A stretch of 37,186 bases of DNA, taken from a virus. The stretch covers positions 1-37,186 of IMG/VR virus record IMGVR_UViG_3300044837_000270; one strand, given 5' to 3'. The notes below the pieces were generated by a model that did no database searches, was not told where the DNA came from, and worked only from the letters and a program-made list of their open reading frames with translations. Below are positions 1 through 6,779 of the stretch, in pieces (the first letter of the stretch is position 1; every line of letters starts with the position of its first letter). Position numbers and translations under genes: made by a program.

Positions 1-171
1 GGCATCGCTGAGGTCGGCATCGCTGAGGTCGGCACCGCGGAGGTCGGCACCGCGGAGGTTGGCACCGCGGAGGTCGGCATCGCTGAGGTCGGCATCGCTG
101 AGGTCGGCATCGCTGAGGTCGGCACCGCTGAGGTTGGCACCGCGGAGGTCGGCATCGCGGAGGTCGGCATC
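1..171. repeat. Tandem 15-bp repeat array (codes pentapeptides)
   Basis: Eleven near-identical 15-bp units (consensus GGCAYCGCKGAGGTY on the + strand) encode the pentapeptides. Units differ only at a few positions, with several identical copies in a row. Such an array is recombination-prone and is a natural place for an assembly to break. Confidence 0.9.
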
Positions 172-267
172 GACGGCGACCGCCTCCTGCAAAGCCTGCC
201 GAACATCCTGCGCGTTCTCGGCCGTATAGAGGACCTTGCCGCTCCATCGGTTCTTGATCTGGATCAT
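1..267 (-). CDS. Pentapeptide-repeat protein, partial (runs off the left edge)
   Basis: The first 89 residues are visible, with no stop before the window edge. A short leader ([20 protein letters not shown]) is followed from about residue 34 by uninterrupted A(D/N)LxX units ([20 protein letters not shown]). Such repeats fold into a right-handed quadrilateral beta-helix. The leader, with its NRWSGKVL stretch, resembles small phage-encoded pentapeptide proteins. The ATG at 267 overlaps the TGA of the upstream gene (ATGA), so it is translationally coupled to the mIHF-like gene. Some pentapeptide proteins mimic DNA and protect gyrase, but nothing here shows a target. The family call is firm and the role is unknown. 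Confidence 0.9.
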   Translation of the reverse strand, partial: MIQIKNRWSGKVLYTAENAQDVRQALQEAVAVDADLRDADLRGANLSGADLSDADLSDADLSDADLRGANLRGADLRGADLSDADLSDA

Positions 268-959
268 TCAGTGCTCCTTTCCGGGGCAGCACTAGCCGCC
301 TCCTTGAGTTCTGATAGGGCCTTGAAGTCAGAGAGGGACTGCGCAGCAATGCAGCCGACACACCAGTGATCACGCTCGGCGCGCTCTCGACACGTGCGGG
401 CGCTCGTCCTGACTAAGCACCCTTCAGGGCCGATCTGCTCCAGCCCCTCTACCAATGGGTTGGAGGCTGAGGCGGGGAGAACGGAGACGGTTTGCGTGGG
501 GCCGTGTTCGCCGCCGTTAGTGCAGAACCGGGCGAATAAGGGCATCCCGGCCGTCAGCTCCCCACACTCCCACCTCACATGGGTCGCGTGACCCGCATTT
601 CGATACGTCAAATGGGCGGGACGCGCCCGTCTCTCCCGCCGTTGTTCAGCTATCCCGGCTCCACGTACTTCCAGCGCCTTCTTCAGCAGTCTGCGCTTGC
701 GATAGGTCGTGTCCCCGGTGGCGGCACAGAGTTTGATCGGGATCTCGGAGAGGATCAGGTCCGCCTCCGGGGCCATGAGGAGCGGGATCGCGGTGAGCAC
801 GTCGTGCAGGTGCATCGTGGCGAACCAGTCCGGTAGATCGGGCTCGTAGAGGAGTTCGAGAAGGGGAGCTTGGCTGATTTTGAGTTCGCGCTTGAACTCC
901 GCTCGGGCGCGGGTCACTTCGCAGCCCTTGATCCCGGCCTCTCTCGCCTGGGGGTTCAC
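264..959 (-). CDS. mIHF-like DNA-binding protein with Cys-rich C-terminal extension
   Basis: 231 aa. Residues 15-98 match the pattern of the actinobacterial integration host factor: an ARAEFKREL helix, then PLLELL, then a W-x-x-M-x-L-x-D-V-L-T-A-I-P segment, then a basic helix near [11 protein letters not shown]. In mIHF this region is a helix-two-turn-helix-like DNA-binding fold of about 100 aa in total. Here it is followed by about 130 extra residues with Cys at 132, 146, 181, 190, 200 and 203 and nearby His, possibly metal-binding. The start overlaps the upstream stop (ATGA at 956-959), and the end overlaps the pentapeptide gene. A role in phage DNA bending, recombination or host chromatin interference is inference. 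The family assignment is from pattern recall and is moderately sure. Confidence 0.65.
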   Translation of the reverse strand: MNPQAREAGIKGCEVTRARAEFKRELKISQAPLLELLYEPDLPDWFATMHLHDVLTAIPLLMAPEADLILSEIPIKLCAATGDTTYRKRRLLKKALEVRGAGIAEQRRERRARPAHLTYRNAGHATHVRWECGELTAGMPLFARFCTNGGEHGPTQTVSVLPASASNPLVEGLEQIGPEGCLVRTSARTCRERAERDHWCVGCIAAQSLSDFKALSELKEAASAAPERSTE

Positions 960-1237
960 GCTGGCTGCTTTCTGCGCATGCGCTCGTTCAACGCCTCGAA
1001 GTGCAACCGGTTCGCCGTGGCGAGCTTGCGGGACTCAGCGAGGATGTTGGCCTCGGTCGGAGCTACGCCGCGAGCGATGAGGTTGAGGAATCCGTTGTAG
1101 ACGAACGCCTTGTCTTCGTCGGTTTGATCCCCGAGCGTTGCTGCTGCTTTGCGGGCACGGGCCTTGTCCTCGAACTCGGTGGTGCGAGAAGCGGTGAGCG
1201 TCTGCTGGACGATGGCTTTGACGGTCTTGGAATCCAT
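956..1237 (-). CDS. Hypothetical early protein, 93 aa
   Basis: Unrecognised. A charged, mostly helical protein with no membrane segment or Cys pairs. The segment LGDQTDEDKAFVYNGFLNLIARGVAPTEANILAE looks like two amphipathic helices. The ATG at 1237 overlaps the upstream TGA (TGATG), and its own stop overlaps the next start (ATGA), so it is a tightly coupled member of the leftward early operon. Confidence 0.75.
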   Translation of the reverse strand: MDSKTVKAIVQQTLTASRTTEFEDKARARKAAATLGDQTDEDKAFVYNGFLNLIARGVAPTEANILAESRKLATANRLHFEALNERMRRKQPA

Positions 1238-1437
1238 CAGCCGGCACCTGCAATCGGGGTGCCAGACAACGCCTTCGAGAGATTCAACGCATGGTTAACC
1301 TCAAACCACTCCGTGCCACGGAACGTCTCAGAGAGACGGAACGCTTCGTTAACGCTGTTTGGTCTTTGTACTCTGAGCTTTGTACTGGCATCCCCTAAGC
1401 ACATGCTCCAGCTCTGCACCCGCATATGCGTCCGCAT
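1237..1437 (-). CDS. Hypothetical early protein, 66 aa
   Basis: A small gene filling the space between its neighbours. The ATG at 1437 shares a base with the TAA of the DUF1376-like gene (TAATG), and its TGA at 1239-1237 shares a base with the next ATG (TGATG). The product starts MRTHMRVQSW and has one Cys and no recognised domain. The open frame extends further upstream, but that part lies under the DUF1376-like gene and has shadow-like composition, so the coupled ATG is preferred. Confidence 0.6.
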   Translation of the reverse strand: MRTHMRVQSWSMCLGDASTKLRVQRPNSVNEAFRLSETFRGTEWFEVNHALNLSKALSGTPIAGAG

Positions 1438-1769
1438 TACCTTTTCCACCGCTTTTCGGCGGCTTCCTTCGCCTTTTTCGATTTGGCTTTGGCGTCCGCG
1501 CGCTCTCGCTCCTGGCGCGGGTTGACGAGTCCCGAGCCACCTGGAACCCACTTGCCCTCGATCGCCGGCCATAGCACTGCCAGCTTGCGCGGAGAGGCCG
1601 TGACGAGGCGGGCGCGGCCTGCGTGGTCCCCAGGAATGGAGCCCTTCTTCCATGAGACCAGCAGGAAGCGGAAGTACACCCCCAGCTCCTCGTCGGTCAG
1701 CCCCATCTCGGCCACGTCGGCCAAGAGGTCCTTGACCCACAGGCGCATGTAGGGGAGTTCGTCCGGCAT
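1437..1769 (-). CDS. DUF1376 / YdaU-like phage replication protein
   Basis: 110 aa. The N-terminus (LPYMRLWVKDLLADVAEMGL, then DEELGVYFRFLLVSW, then GSIPGD) carries the signature of DUF1376 proteins: a planned drop to a short helical domain with W, a DLLAD motif and an LxLxxxW helix. The C-terminus is a basic K/A/R helix ending EKRWKR, also usual in the family. Members such as YdaU sit in phage replication modules and are annotated as replication-initiation-like, though the biochemistry is poorly defined. It follows the wHTH gene directly (TGA then ATG), and its TAA overlaps the next start. At 110 aa it is short for the family, so it may be only the N-terminal domain. Confidence 0.7.
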   Translation of the reverse strand: MPDELPYMRLWVKDLLADVAEMGLTDEELGVYFRFLLVSWKKGSIPGDHAGRARLVTASPRKLAVLWPAIEGKWVPGGSGLVNPRQERERADAKAKSKKAKEAAEKRWKR

Positions 1770-2234
1770 TCACGCCGCGCTCCAGTCGGCGTCGACGTCG
1801 AACATCGAAGGAACCGAGCGAGGCGTCACACCGGAGGCCTTAGCGGACGGCGTGCTCATCAGTCCACGTGAACCCACGGCCTCTAATGCCTCGCTCTCGC
1901 TCGAAGCAACGCTGGCGGCAGACATGCCTGACCCCCTAGGAGGACTCCCAACTCGCGTTGACGAACCGTCAGCGCTGCTTCCAGTGAGTTGATCGCTCGA
2001 ATGGACGCCGCCGCGTACGACTGCCTGGCCGGGGCCAGGGACGACGCCCACTCCAGCGAGGCGGTACCGGGTGTACTTGCCCTCCCGCACCGATTCGATG
2101 CCGACGCCCTGGTCTCGAAGGTCACGGATGCGCGCGGCGCCTCTTGGCATCCCACAGGCGAAGAATTCCCGACTACAAATCCCGTTCCTCCCCGCTTGTC
2201 GCAGCATCGCTAGGACTTTCTCGTTTTGAGTCAT
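1770..2234 (-). CDS. Winged-helix DNA-binding protein with disordered tail
   Basis: 154 aa. Residues 1-60 read as a small winged helix: a first helix [16 protein letters not shown], a second around [11 protein letters not shown], a recognition helix [12 protein letters not shown] and a beta-wing [10 protein letters not shown]. The rest (61-154) is Ser/Gly/Ala-rich and probably unstructured, ending [10 protein letters not shown]. The position just upstream of the DUF1376-like gene is typical of a phage replication initiator or its loader, but this is inference from context. The start overlaps the stop of the HNH gene (ATGA at 2231-2234). Its first 22 residues are closely repeated at the N-terminus of that HNH gene. 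Confidence 0.7.
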   Translation of the reverse strand: MTQNEKVLAMLRQAGRNGICSREFFACGMPRGAARIRDLRDQGVGIESVREGKYTRYRLAGVGVVPGPGQAVVRGGVHSSDQLTGSSADGSSTRVGSPPRGSGMSAASVASSESEALEAVGSRGLMSTPSAKASGVTPRSVPSMFDVDADWSAA

Positions 2235-2830
2235 CCCGCGCTGCTCCTACGCTTAGCCTCGCGGCTGCACGCACGACACACACGATGCCCGGACCCAGGA
2301 CGGTGATACGTGTTCTCCTCGTCATACGGGTGGCCATGCGGGCAGTGAGTCCTCTGGGCCGTTGCTCCTCGTCGCAGATTCTCCATGTGGGTGACCGGCT
2401 CCAAGTGCGCCGGGTTGCAGCACGGCGGGTTGCGGCAGAGGTGGTCGAGCTCAAGGCCAAAAGCTATGGTTCCAACGAGAAGTTCATAGGTCGCCCGATG
2501 CGCCAGCTTCTTCCGGCCTTCCACGCTGACAATCCCGTAGTTCTGATTGTTTCTACCGGCGGCCCAAATCCAGCAGTCGCTTTGGGTGAAATCGATGGAG
2601 CCAGCCAAACGGGGCGCTAATGGCTGAGGGCGACCCTGGCCGCCCTGGTGACCACGCAGGAAATCCCGGGGCTCCCCCTTGACCCAGCCCCGGTCAGGCC
2701 GCGTTTCGGGTGAGACTTTGGCCTTCGCCCCGCACCCGCACTTGCAGTAGCCGTATTCGTCACTGCGGATGCCGTTGCGGCCGGCGACCCGCAACATGGA
2801 GAGGACGCGTTCGGTCTGCGTGGGAACCAT
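2231..2830 (-). CDS. HNH endonuclease with a captured wHTH N-terminus
   Basis: 199 aa. Three parts are visible. Residues 1-24 ([20 protein letters not shown]) closely match the start of the downstream winged-helix protein. Residues about 28-62 hold a zinc-binding CKCGCG segment and a [11 protein letters not shown] motif that often opens phage HNH proteins. Residues about 85-190 hold the HNH core: CWIW, then [20 protein letters not shown] with the catalytic D-H and the zinc Cys, then ENLRRG and a CPHGHP/CRAC zinc pair. HNH_3-type homing nucleases nick or cut DNA and spread by repair. The start overlaps the upstream stop (TGATG at 2828-2832). Confidence 0.85.
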   Translation of the reverse strand: MVPTQTERVLSMLRVAGRNGIRSDEYGYCKCGCGAKAKVSPETRPDRGWVKGEPRDFLRGHQGGQGRPQPLAPRLAGSIDFTQSDCWIWAAGRNNQNYGIVSVEGRKKLAHRATYELLVGTIAFGLELDHLCRNPPCCNPAHLEPVTHMENLRRGATAQRTHCPHGHPYDEENTYHRPGSGHRVCRACSREAKRRSSAG

Positions 2831-3009
2831 CAGTAGGTCTCCGCCGCCTCTGCCTGTTCGAGGGTTTCGAGCGTATCGGCCGCCGCCATAACCGCCTCAC
2901 TGAGGTCTTTCAGGTACTCGGCGTCCGAGATGACGTTTTCAATGGCTTCGAGTAGCCGCTGCTGGAGCGCGTCAAAGATGGAGCGCTGCTTCAAAACGCG
3001 CTCGCCCAT
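2830..3009 (-). CDS. Hypothetical early protein, 59 aa
   Basis: An acidic, fully helical small protein starting [20 protein letters not shown] and ending EQAEAAETY. No known family. Its ATG at 3009 overlaps the previous TGA (TGATG), and its TGA overlaps the HNH start (TGATG). The tiling on both sides and the natural amino-acid composition support it as real. Confidence 0.65.
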   Translation of the reverse strand: MGERVLKQRSIFDALQQRLLEAIENVISDAEYLKDLSEAVMAAADTLETLEQAEAAETY

Positions 3010-3263
3010 CAGTCTCCACCTCGCAGAAAGTCAGGCTCTTGCGAGGGCTCCCAGCGCTCATCGAGGACCGGCGGGAGTGGGCTGACGATTTCGCGACATA
3101 GGGCATCAGCCGGGTCGTAGGTATCGAAGTCATCACCGGGCGAGGAAGCGTGGACGCGATCGGCGAACTCCTCACACTCAGCCCAGGCGTCGTCCTGCTC
3201 TTTGGTTTCTTCCCAGATGCGCTCTCGTTCTGGGTCTCTTGGGGGTGCGAGGGCGAGCGTCAT
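3009..3263 (-). CDS. Hypothetical acidic early protein, 84 aa
   Basis: Very acidic (many D/E, with a WEETKEQDDAWAECEEFADRV helix and a DDFDTYDPADALC segment). It has two Cys and no membrane segment. The start overlaps the upstream gene (ATGA at 3260-3263). Strong negative charge recalls anti-restriction or DNA-mimic proteins, but nothing more specific can be seen. Confidence 0.65.
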   Translation of the reverse strand: MTLALAPPRDPERERIWEETKEQDDAWAECEEFADRVHASSPGDDFDTYDPADALCREIVSPLPPVLDERWEPSQEPDFLRGGD

Positions 3264-3499
3264 TGACCCGTCATCCTCTGTACGTAGATCGCCTTGGAGA
3301 CCTCAAGCATTCCAAGGAGTTCGCTGGTGCGCGGTCCCTCCTCGGGGGCTGAGCGGACCCGGATCTGGGCGTTGCCGTCCTCAGCTACCAACTGGACGAC
3401 CGTGATGACATTGGTCACCGTCCAGCCCTCCCCGTACTCGGCCTCCAGGGCGTCCATGTGGGCCGCTACGTGCTCCCCTATTAGGGACTGGTCGAGCAT
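3260..3499 (-). CDS. Hypothetical early protein, 79 aa
   Basis: Mixed alpha/beta composition (EGWTVTNVITVVQLVAEDGN looks like a beta-hairpin, followed by a helix SELLGMLEVSKAIYVQRM). The family is not recognised. It overlaps both neighbours (TGATG at the start, ATGA at the end). Confidence 0.65.
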   Translation of the reverse strand: MLDQSLIGEHVAAHMDALEAEYGEGWTVTNVITVVQLVAEDGNAQIRVRSAPEEGPRTSELLGMLEVSKAIYVQRMTGQ

Positions 3500-3678
3500 C
3501 AGCGCGTCTCGATCCAGATAGTGAGGTCATCCCACGCAAGCTGTTCGTCTGCCTCCAACTCGTCCCAGCGCGGCGTCCAGACATCGACGTCGGTTGGCCC
3601 TGCCATGGAGTCGTGGATTTGGATGGTTTGCTCAGGGAGGAGCGCTCGGTACTTCTCGTACAGCTCGCGCCCCGTCAT
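3499..3678 (-). CDS. Small phage protein with a W-x-E-L / W-x-x-L pattern, 59 aa
   Basis: Starts MTGRELYEKYRALLPEQTIQ and ends LAWDDLTIWIETR. The WDELEADEQLAWDDL segment resembles a motif recurring in tiny early proteins of actinophages, whose function is unknown. The ATG at 3678 overlaps the previous TGA (ATGA at 3675-3678), and its TGA overlaps the next start (TGATG). Confidence 0.65.
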   Translation of the reverse strand: MTGRELYEKYRALLPEQTIQIHDSMAGPTDVDVWTPRWDELEADEQLAWDDLTIWIETR

Positions 3679-3890
3679 GCCGCATTCCGTCTCTGGGGGG
3701 CACGCTGGGATCGCTCAAGTCGTTCGGCGGTACGGACGTGCTTGGAGCAGGGATAGAGGTACTGCCCGGTGCCGTAGATGTGTTTGCCGGGCCGGCGGAT
3801 TTCGATGGCTTTGACGCCCGGCTTTCTGCACCAATCACATTCCCGAGTCTTCGGATCTGCTGCTTCGCCTGGGTAGGCTCGACTAGCCAT
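3675..3890 (-). CDS. Small zinc-finger-like protein, 71 aa
   Basis: Contains CDWC at about residues 18-21 and a later C-x-K-H (PCSKH, about 47-51), which could bind one zinc ion, within a basic protein. Such one-finger proteins are common in phage early operons, with unknown targets. The start overlaps the upstream HNH gene (TGATG), and the stop overlaps the next start. Confidence 0.65.
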   Translation of the reverse strand: MASRAYPGEAADPKTRECDWCRKPGVKAIEIRRPGKHIYGTGQYLYPCSKHVRTAERLERSQRAPQRRNAA

Positions 3891-4351
3891 CAGACGGCCA
3901 CCCGTTGATTCGTGTGGTGTTCAGCGTGGTGAGCGCAACAGAGCCAGCGAACGTCCAAGGGTTTGCTGTAGTCGTCGTGGTGGCCCTCGACTTTCAGCGA
4001 GCCACAGACTTCGCACGGCTGCCTTTCTAGGCGACCATCACGGAGGGCATTGCCGAGCTTGATCTGCGCTTCGCGCTTCTCGGGATTCCGCCTGGCCCAC
4101 TCGCGGCTTATCTCATTGGAGCGGTCGCGATTCTCGCGGTGCCACTTGTTCGAGAGCGCCCGACGTTTCGGTTTGTCCCGCTCATAGCGCGCTCGGTCGT
4201 TTACCTTGACGCGCTCGGGGTCGCGCCGGGCGATGAGTTCGCGGCGCTCCTGCAGCGTCTTACTTCGGTATTCCTCACGCGCCTTTCCCCGGCGGCGGCA
4301 CCTAGGGCACTTGCCACATTCACAACTTGGGGGTCTTCCGGTTCGCGCCAT
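3890..4351 (-). CDS. HNH-family / zinc-ribbon phage protein, 153 aa
   Basis: An N-terminal Cys cluster (CECGKCPRCRRRG, about residues 10-22) is followed by a very basic helical linker rich in R, K and E, then a C-terminal CEVCG plus HHDDYSKPLDVRWLCCAHHAEHH block (about 112-147). That C-terminal block is the compact HNH/zinc-binding module seen in many phage proteins annotated as HNH endonucleases. It is a second, unrelated HNH gene about 1.1 kb from the first. Only 3 nt separate it from the end of the SSB-like gene upstream. Confidence 0.75.
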   Translation of the reverse strand: MARTGRPPSCECGKCPRCRRRGKAREEYRSKTLQERRELIARRDPERVKVNDRARYERDKPKRRALSNKWHRENRDRSNEISREWARRNPEKREAQIKLGNALRDGRLERQPCEVCGSLKVEGHHDDYSKPLDVRWLCCAHHAEHHTNQRVAV

Positions 4352-4354
4352 AAC

Positions 4355-5200
4355 TTAAAAGGGGATCGTTTCGTCGGGGTCTGGCTCGACCGGAAGAGGA
4401 GAACCCGTCCACCGTTCGGTCCGCTGCCTCATCGCCCGCAGCGTCATCCCCTGCGCCTCCAGGTCCTGGCCCGTGAGCTGATTACAGGCCCGCTGAAGCT
4501 CGCTCTCGTTCAACACGGAGAGCATGTACTTGGCGACGATCTCCGCTCCGGGGACTCCATACCCGGCAGTCGAGAGGGCCATTTCGATATCGCGCATGTC
4601 CTCGGCTGACGGCTTCTCAGGGGCGGGGGCAGTGGCAGGGGGGATGCCCTGCGAGCTACCTACGGGATCGGCGCTCGCGACCCCCGCACCCTGAGAAGCG
4701 GCCTGGCCGGCTTTGTTTACGTCCCTCTCGAAGAATCCAGTCCAGTTTCGAAGCAACTCATGGAGACGCTCGGCGCTCTTACCCTCGAACGCCCCCATCG
4801 CGGCGAGGGCGCGGACCGCCATCTCTTGCGCGTGAGCTCGACCGATGCGGGCCGTTTTCTCGGGGTCATACGCCGACTCCGGCTTCCATTCACGGGCGCC
4901 TCCGGAGGACGTTCCGCTGGCCCGGGGAGCGCCATCGGGTCGTTGTTCCAACTTGAAGCGGAGGCCGTGCTCTCCTTCTTCGACCTTGCCATAGACCTTG
5001 TCGCCGACCGTGACTTCGGAGCCCGCTTTGCGCTGCCAGTAAGCGTCAGCGGCCTCGCCGGACTCGTTCTTGACCGGCTGGCCCTGCTCGTCCTTGAGGT
5101 CCACATACCACTTCGTAAGCTCGCCGCCGTGAGGGTTCGGCTTGTTCCCCCGGTTGCGAGCGCCGGTGACAGTGAACTCCCCGATCAGCGCATAGCTCAT
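4355..5200 (-). CDS. SSB-like protein with acidic IPF tail
   Basis: 281 aa. Residues 1-85 are beta-rich (YALIGEFTVTG, WYVDLKDEQGQ, GDKVYGKVEEG, RFKLEQRP) and compatible with an OB fold. A long variable helical and Pro/Ala-rich middle follows, and the protein ends DPDETIPF. That acidic tail with terminal IPF is the protein-interaction tip of bacterial and phage single-stranded DNA-binding proteins. The middle region (about 100-150, then 195-265) contains helices not found in ordinary SSB, so this could be a larger replication or recombination mediator. The start overlaps the upstream stop (ATGA at 5197-5200). The SSB call is inferred from the fold pattern plus the tail. Confidence 0.55.
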   Translation of the reverse strand: MSYALIGEFTVTGARNRGNKPNPHGGELTKWYVDLKDEQGQPVKNESGEAADAYWQRKAGSEVTVGDKVYGKVEEGEHGLRFKLEQRPDGAPRASGTSSGGAREWKPESAYDPEKTARIGRAHAQEMAVRALAAMGAFEGKSAERLHELLRNWTGFFERDVNKAGQAASQGAGVASADPVGSSQGIPPATAPAPEKPSAEDMRDIEMALSTAGYGVPGAEIVAKYMLSVLNESELQRACNQLTGQDLEAQGMTLRAMRQRTERWTGSPLPVEPDPDETIPF

Positions 5201-5418
5201 CGTTTCTCCAACTCCTTGATCCCGTCCTGAACTGCCTCCAGGGCGGCGTCAAAGCAATCCGCCGCGGCGTCCATCCCGTGCCCCCTGGCGTGCTGGATCA
5301 GTCGCTCCAGGCCGCGTTCGGTCGGACGGGTAGCGAGGGCAAGGAGGGGCGCGGCGAAGTGGGCGACGTGTTTCTGCTCGGCCTGCTTGAAGGGTGCGAT
5401 TCCGTGTCGGAAGTTCAT
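5197..5418 (-). CDS. Hypothetical helical early protein, 73 aa
   Basis: Helical and His-rich near the middle (HARGHGMDAAADCFDAALEA). Similar small proteins occur next to SSB or recombination genes, but the family is not recognised. It overlaps the methyltransferase stop and the SSB-like start (ATGA on both sides). Confidence 0.65.
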   Translation of the reverse strand: MNFRHGIAPFKQAEQKHVAHFAAPLLALATRPTERGLERLIQHARGHGMDAAADCFDAALEAVQDGIKELEKR

Positions 5419-6065
5419 ACCGCCACTCGCGCTTGGGTCTCGATGTGGACCAGCAGGTAGGCGCCGACGTGACGGGTGTAAGCGGGTGGGATTGCCTGCG
5501 TCATCTCATCGCGCGTCATCCAGTCGATCTGCATCGCCTCGGCGGCCTCGGCCCGGTAGAGCATCCGGTGCTTGCCCGAGTAGCCGCCGTGCCCGTAGAC
5601 ACCAACGGCCCTGCCCTGGTGGTTGCAGTCTGGTGGGAGAACGGGAAAGCTGGTCTCAAACAAACGGTGACGTCGCAGGTATCCACGCTCTACGCCTAGA
5701 TTCCACATTGAGCCGCAGAGCGTCACAGGCTCGACCAGCGGCGCCCCCTCAACGTTCTCGATGACGTAGGGAAGGCCCGTTTGCAGGATGAGTTCGCGCA
5801 CGGGCTCGATGAGTTCCACGTATTCCCGACCCGGATGCATTGCGGCAAGACGTGAGTACGCCTGGCAGGGTGGCGAGGCGTGGATCGCGTCGAATCCGCC
5901 AGCGCCGCCGCGAAGCCGGGCGAGCGCGTCTTCCTGGGAGAACTCATCACCGCAGTAGTTCGGCTGCGCTTTTATGTCCACACCGACCACTTCGAAACCC
6001 GCTTCCTGGTAGCCCTTGGTGCAGCCGCCGGCGCCGCAGAACAAATCAAGCAGACGAGGCTTCAC
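5415..6065 (-). CDS. DNA (cytosine-5) methyltransferase, short phage type
   Basis: 216 aa from a GTG at 6065. The motifs are in order: I DLFCGAGG (7-14) for AdoMet; IV SPPCQ (64-68) with the catalytic Cys; VI ENV (103-105); VIII RRHRLFE (131-137); X IPPAYTRHVG near 192-201. It transfers a methyl group to C5 of cytosine in a specific site. It is shorter than typical bacterial enzymes because the target-recognition region between motifs VIII and X is only about 50 residues. The GTG overlaps the preceding TGA (GTGA), and the 54 codons upstream in frame lack family features. No partner nuclease is adjacent, so it probably protects phage DNA from host restriction. Confidence 0.92.
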   Translation of the reverse strand: MKPRLLDLFCGAGGCTKGYQEAGFEVVGVDIKAQPNYCGDEFSQEDALARLRGGAGGFDAIHASPPCQAYSRLAAMHPGREYVELIEPVRELILQTGLPYVIENVEGAPLVEPVTLCGSMWNLGVERGYLRRHRLFETSFPVLPPDCNHQGRAVGVYGHGGYSGKHRMLYRAEAAEAMQIDWMTRDEMTQAIPPAYTRHVGAYLLVHIETQARVAV

Positions 6066-6343
6066 CGCTCCCACCCCCGCACGACAGCTTCCGGTCCCCG
6101 CCTCGTCTGATCCTTTACAGCTATCTCCCTGGAGGAGCGCTCTTTGGCTCGAAGCTCCTCGGCCAGTCGGCGGTTGCGGCGAAAGGCCATATCCCTCTGG
6201 TTGCGGATCAGTCGCCTGCGGTCCCAATCAATCGCCACACAGGCTGCGACGTAGAGGAGGCCGATGAGAAGCACTGCACCGGAGGCGATGCCAATCGCAA
6301 TCGCGACCTGAAGGAGCGTTTCGAGGAAGGCGTGAAGGACCAT
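6062..6343 (-). CDS. Small membrane protein, one TM, basic cytoplasmic tail
   Basis: 93 aa. A hydrophobic stretch at about residues 10-38 (LLQVAIAIGIASGAVLLIGL onward) is followed by a strongly basic helical tail (DRRRLIRNQRD, RRNRRLAEELRAKE). It overlaps the methyltransferase start. No family is known. The topology suggests an inner-membrane anchor with a cytoplasmic nucleic-acid- or protein-binding tail. Confidence 0.65.
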   Translation of the reverse strand: MVLHAFLETLLQVAIAIGIASGAVLLIGLLYVAACVAIDWDRRRLIRNQRDMAFRRNRRLAEELRAKERSSREIAVKDQTRRGPEAVVRGWER

Positions 6344-6346
6344 CTC

Positions 6347-6478
6347 TCAGGTCTCCACCAAGGGCGCGTAGAAGGGCGGCTCATGAACCTCGTCCAATAG
6401 CTCCGCTCCGACCTCGGACATGTAGCGACCCTGGCCGTAGATCTCCATGTCCCCCTGTCGGAGAGGCTGCTTGTTCAT
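6347..6478 (-). CDS. Hypothetical early protein, 43 aa
   Basis: Starts at the ATG at 6478, with CAAGGAGACC as a clear ribosome-binding site just upstream. A longer in-frame start at 6586 has neither a site nor plausible composition. The product opens MNKQPLRQGDMEIYGQGRYM and is acidic at its end. No family is recognised. Confidence 0.6.
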   Translation of the reverse strand: MNKQPLRQGDMEIYGQGRYMSEVGAELLDEVHEPPFYAPLVET

Positions 6479-6564
6479 TTGGTCTCCTTGGTTGATTTGC
6501 GAAGTGGGTCCGCGTACCAGCGGGCGATGACGAGCAGGGGGAGGCGAAGGACATTGCGTCTCAC
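6475..6564 (-). CDS. Micro-protein, 29 aa, hydrophobic and basic
   Basis: A GTG at 6564 overlaps the upstream TGA (GTGA), and its TGA overlaps the next ATG (ATGA), exactly as for the confident genes around it. The product reads RRNVLRLPLLVIARWYADPL then a basic tail. A hydrophobic core of about 8 residues between basic ends suggests membrane association. Tiny proteins of this look occur in actinophage early operons. It is weak on its own; the double overlap is the main support. Confidence 0.5.
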   Translation of the reverse strand: MRRNVLRLPLLVIARWYADPLRKSTKETK

Positions 6565-6779
6565 GCTGCTGCCTTTGAACGCTCAACCTGGCTGGTGAGG
6601 TGCCAGAGCTCGCAGTGACGACAGCGGTAGGTGTAGAGCTGCACGCGGGCGATCTGCCCGGAGCGCTCGGCGAACTTCAAGGCCTTCGACTTGGTCCGGT
6701 AGCCCTGCTTGTGGGAGCGAGGGCAGACCTTGGCTCGCTTGGAGGCCTTGAACATCGAGCGAGGGAGATCTCTCGTCAC
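6561..6779 (-). CDS. Zinc-ribbon early protein, 72 aa
   Basis: The CPRSHKQGYRTKSKALKFAE segment and a later YRCRHCELWHLTS give a split C...C / C-x-x-C-x-x-W-H pattern. It resembles a small phage protein family that ends in WHLTS, whose function is unknown. It overlaps the Cro-like gene (ATGA at 6776-6779). An inner Met at residue 9 is an alternative start, but the coupled first ATG is preferred. Confidence 0.7.
   Translation of the reverse strand: MTRDLPRSMFKASKRAKVCPRSHKQGYRTKSKALKFAERSGQIARVQLYTYRCRHCELWHLTSQVERSKAAA

Noticed and set aside
1-171. Possible CRISPR-like array
   Set aside because: Units are contiguous 15-bp repeats without spacers, in frame, and code A(D/N)LxX pentapeptides.
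1237-1773. 178-codon leftward frame, or a frameshift joining the DUF1376-like gene to the 66-aa frame
   Set aside because: The upstream part overlaps the DUF1376-like gene with shadow composition. The TAATG overlap explains the second frame without frameshifting, and no slippery heptamer was seen.
6066-6227. Longer N-terminus for the methyltransferase
   Set aside because: The added 54 codons lie under the membrane-protein gene, have no family match, and the GTG at 6065 is coupled by GTGA directly before motif I.
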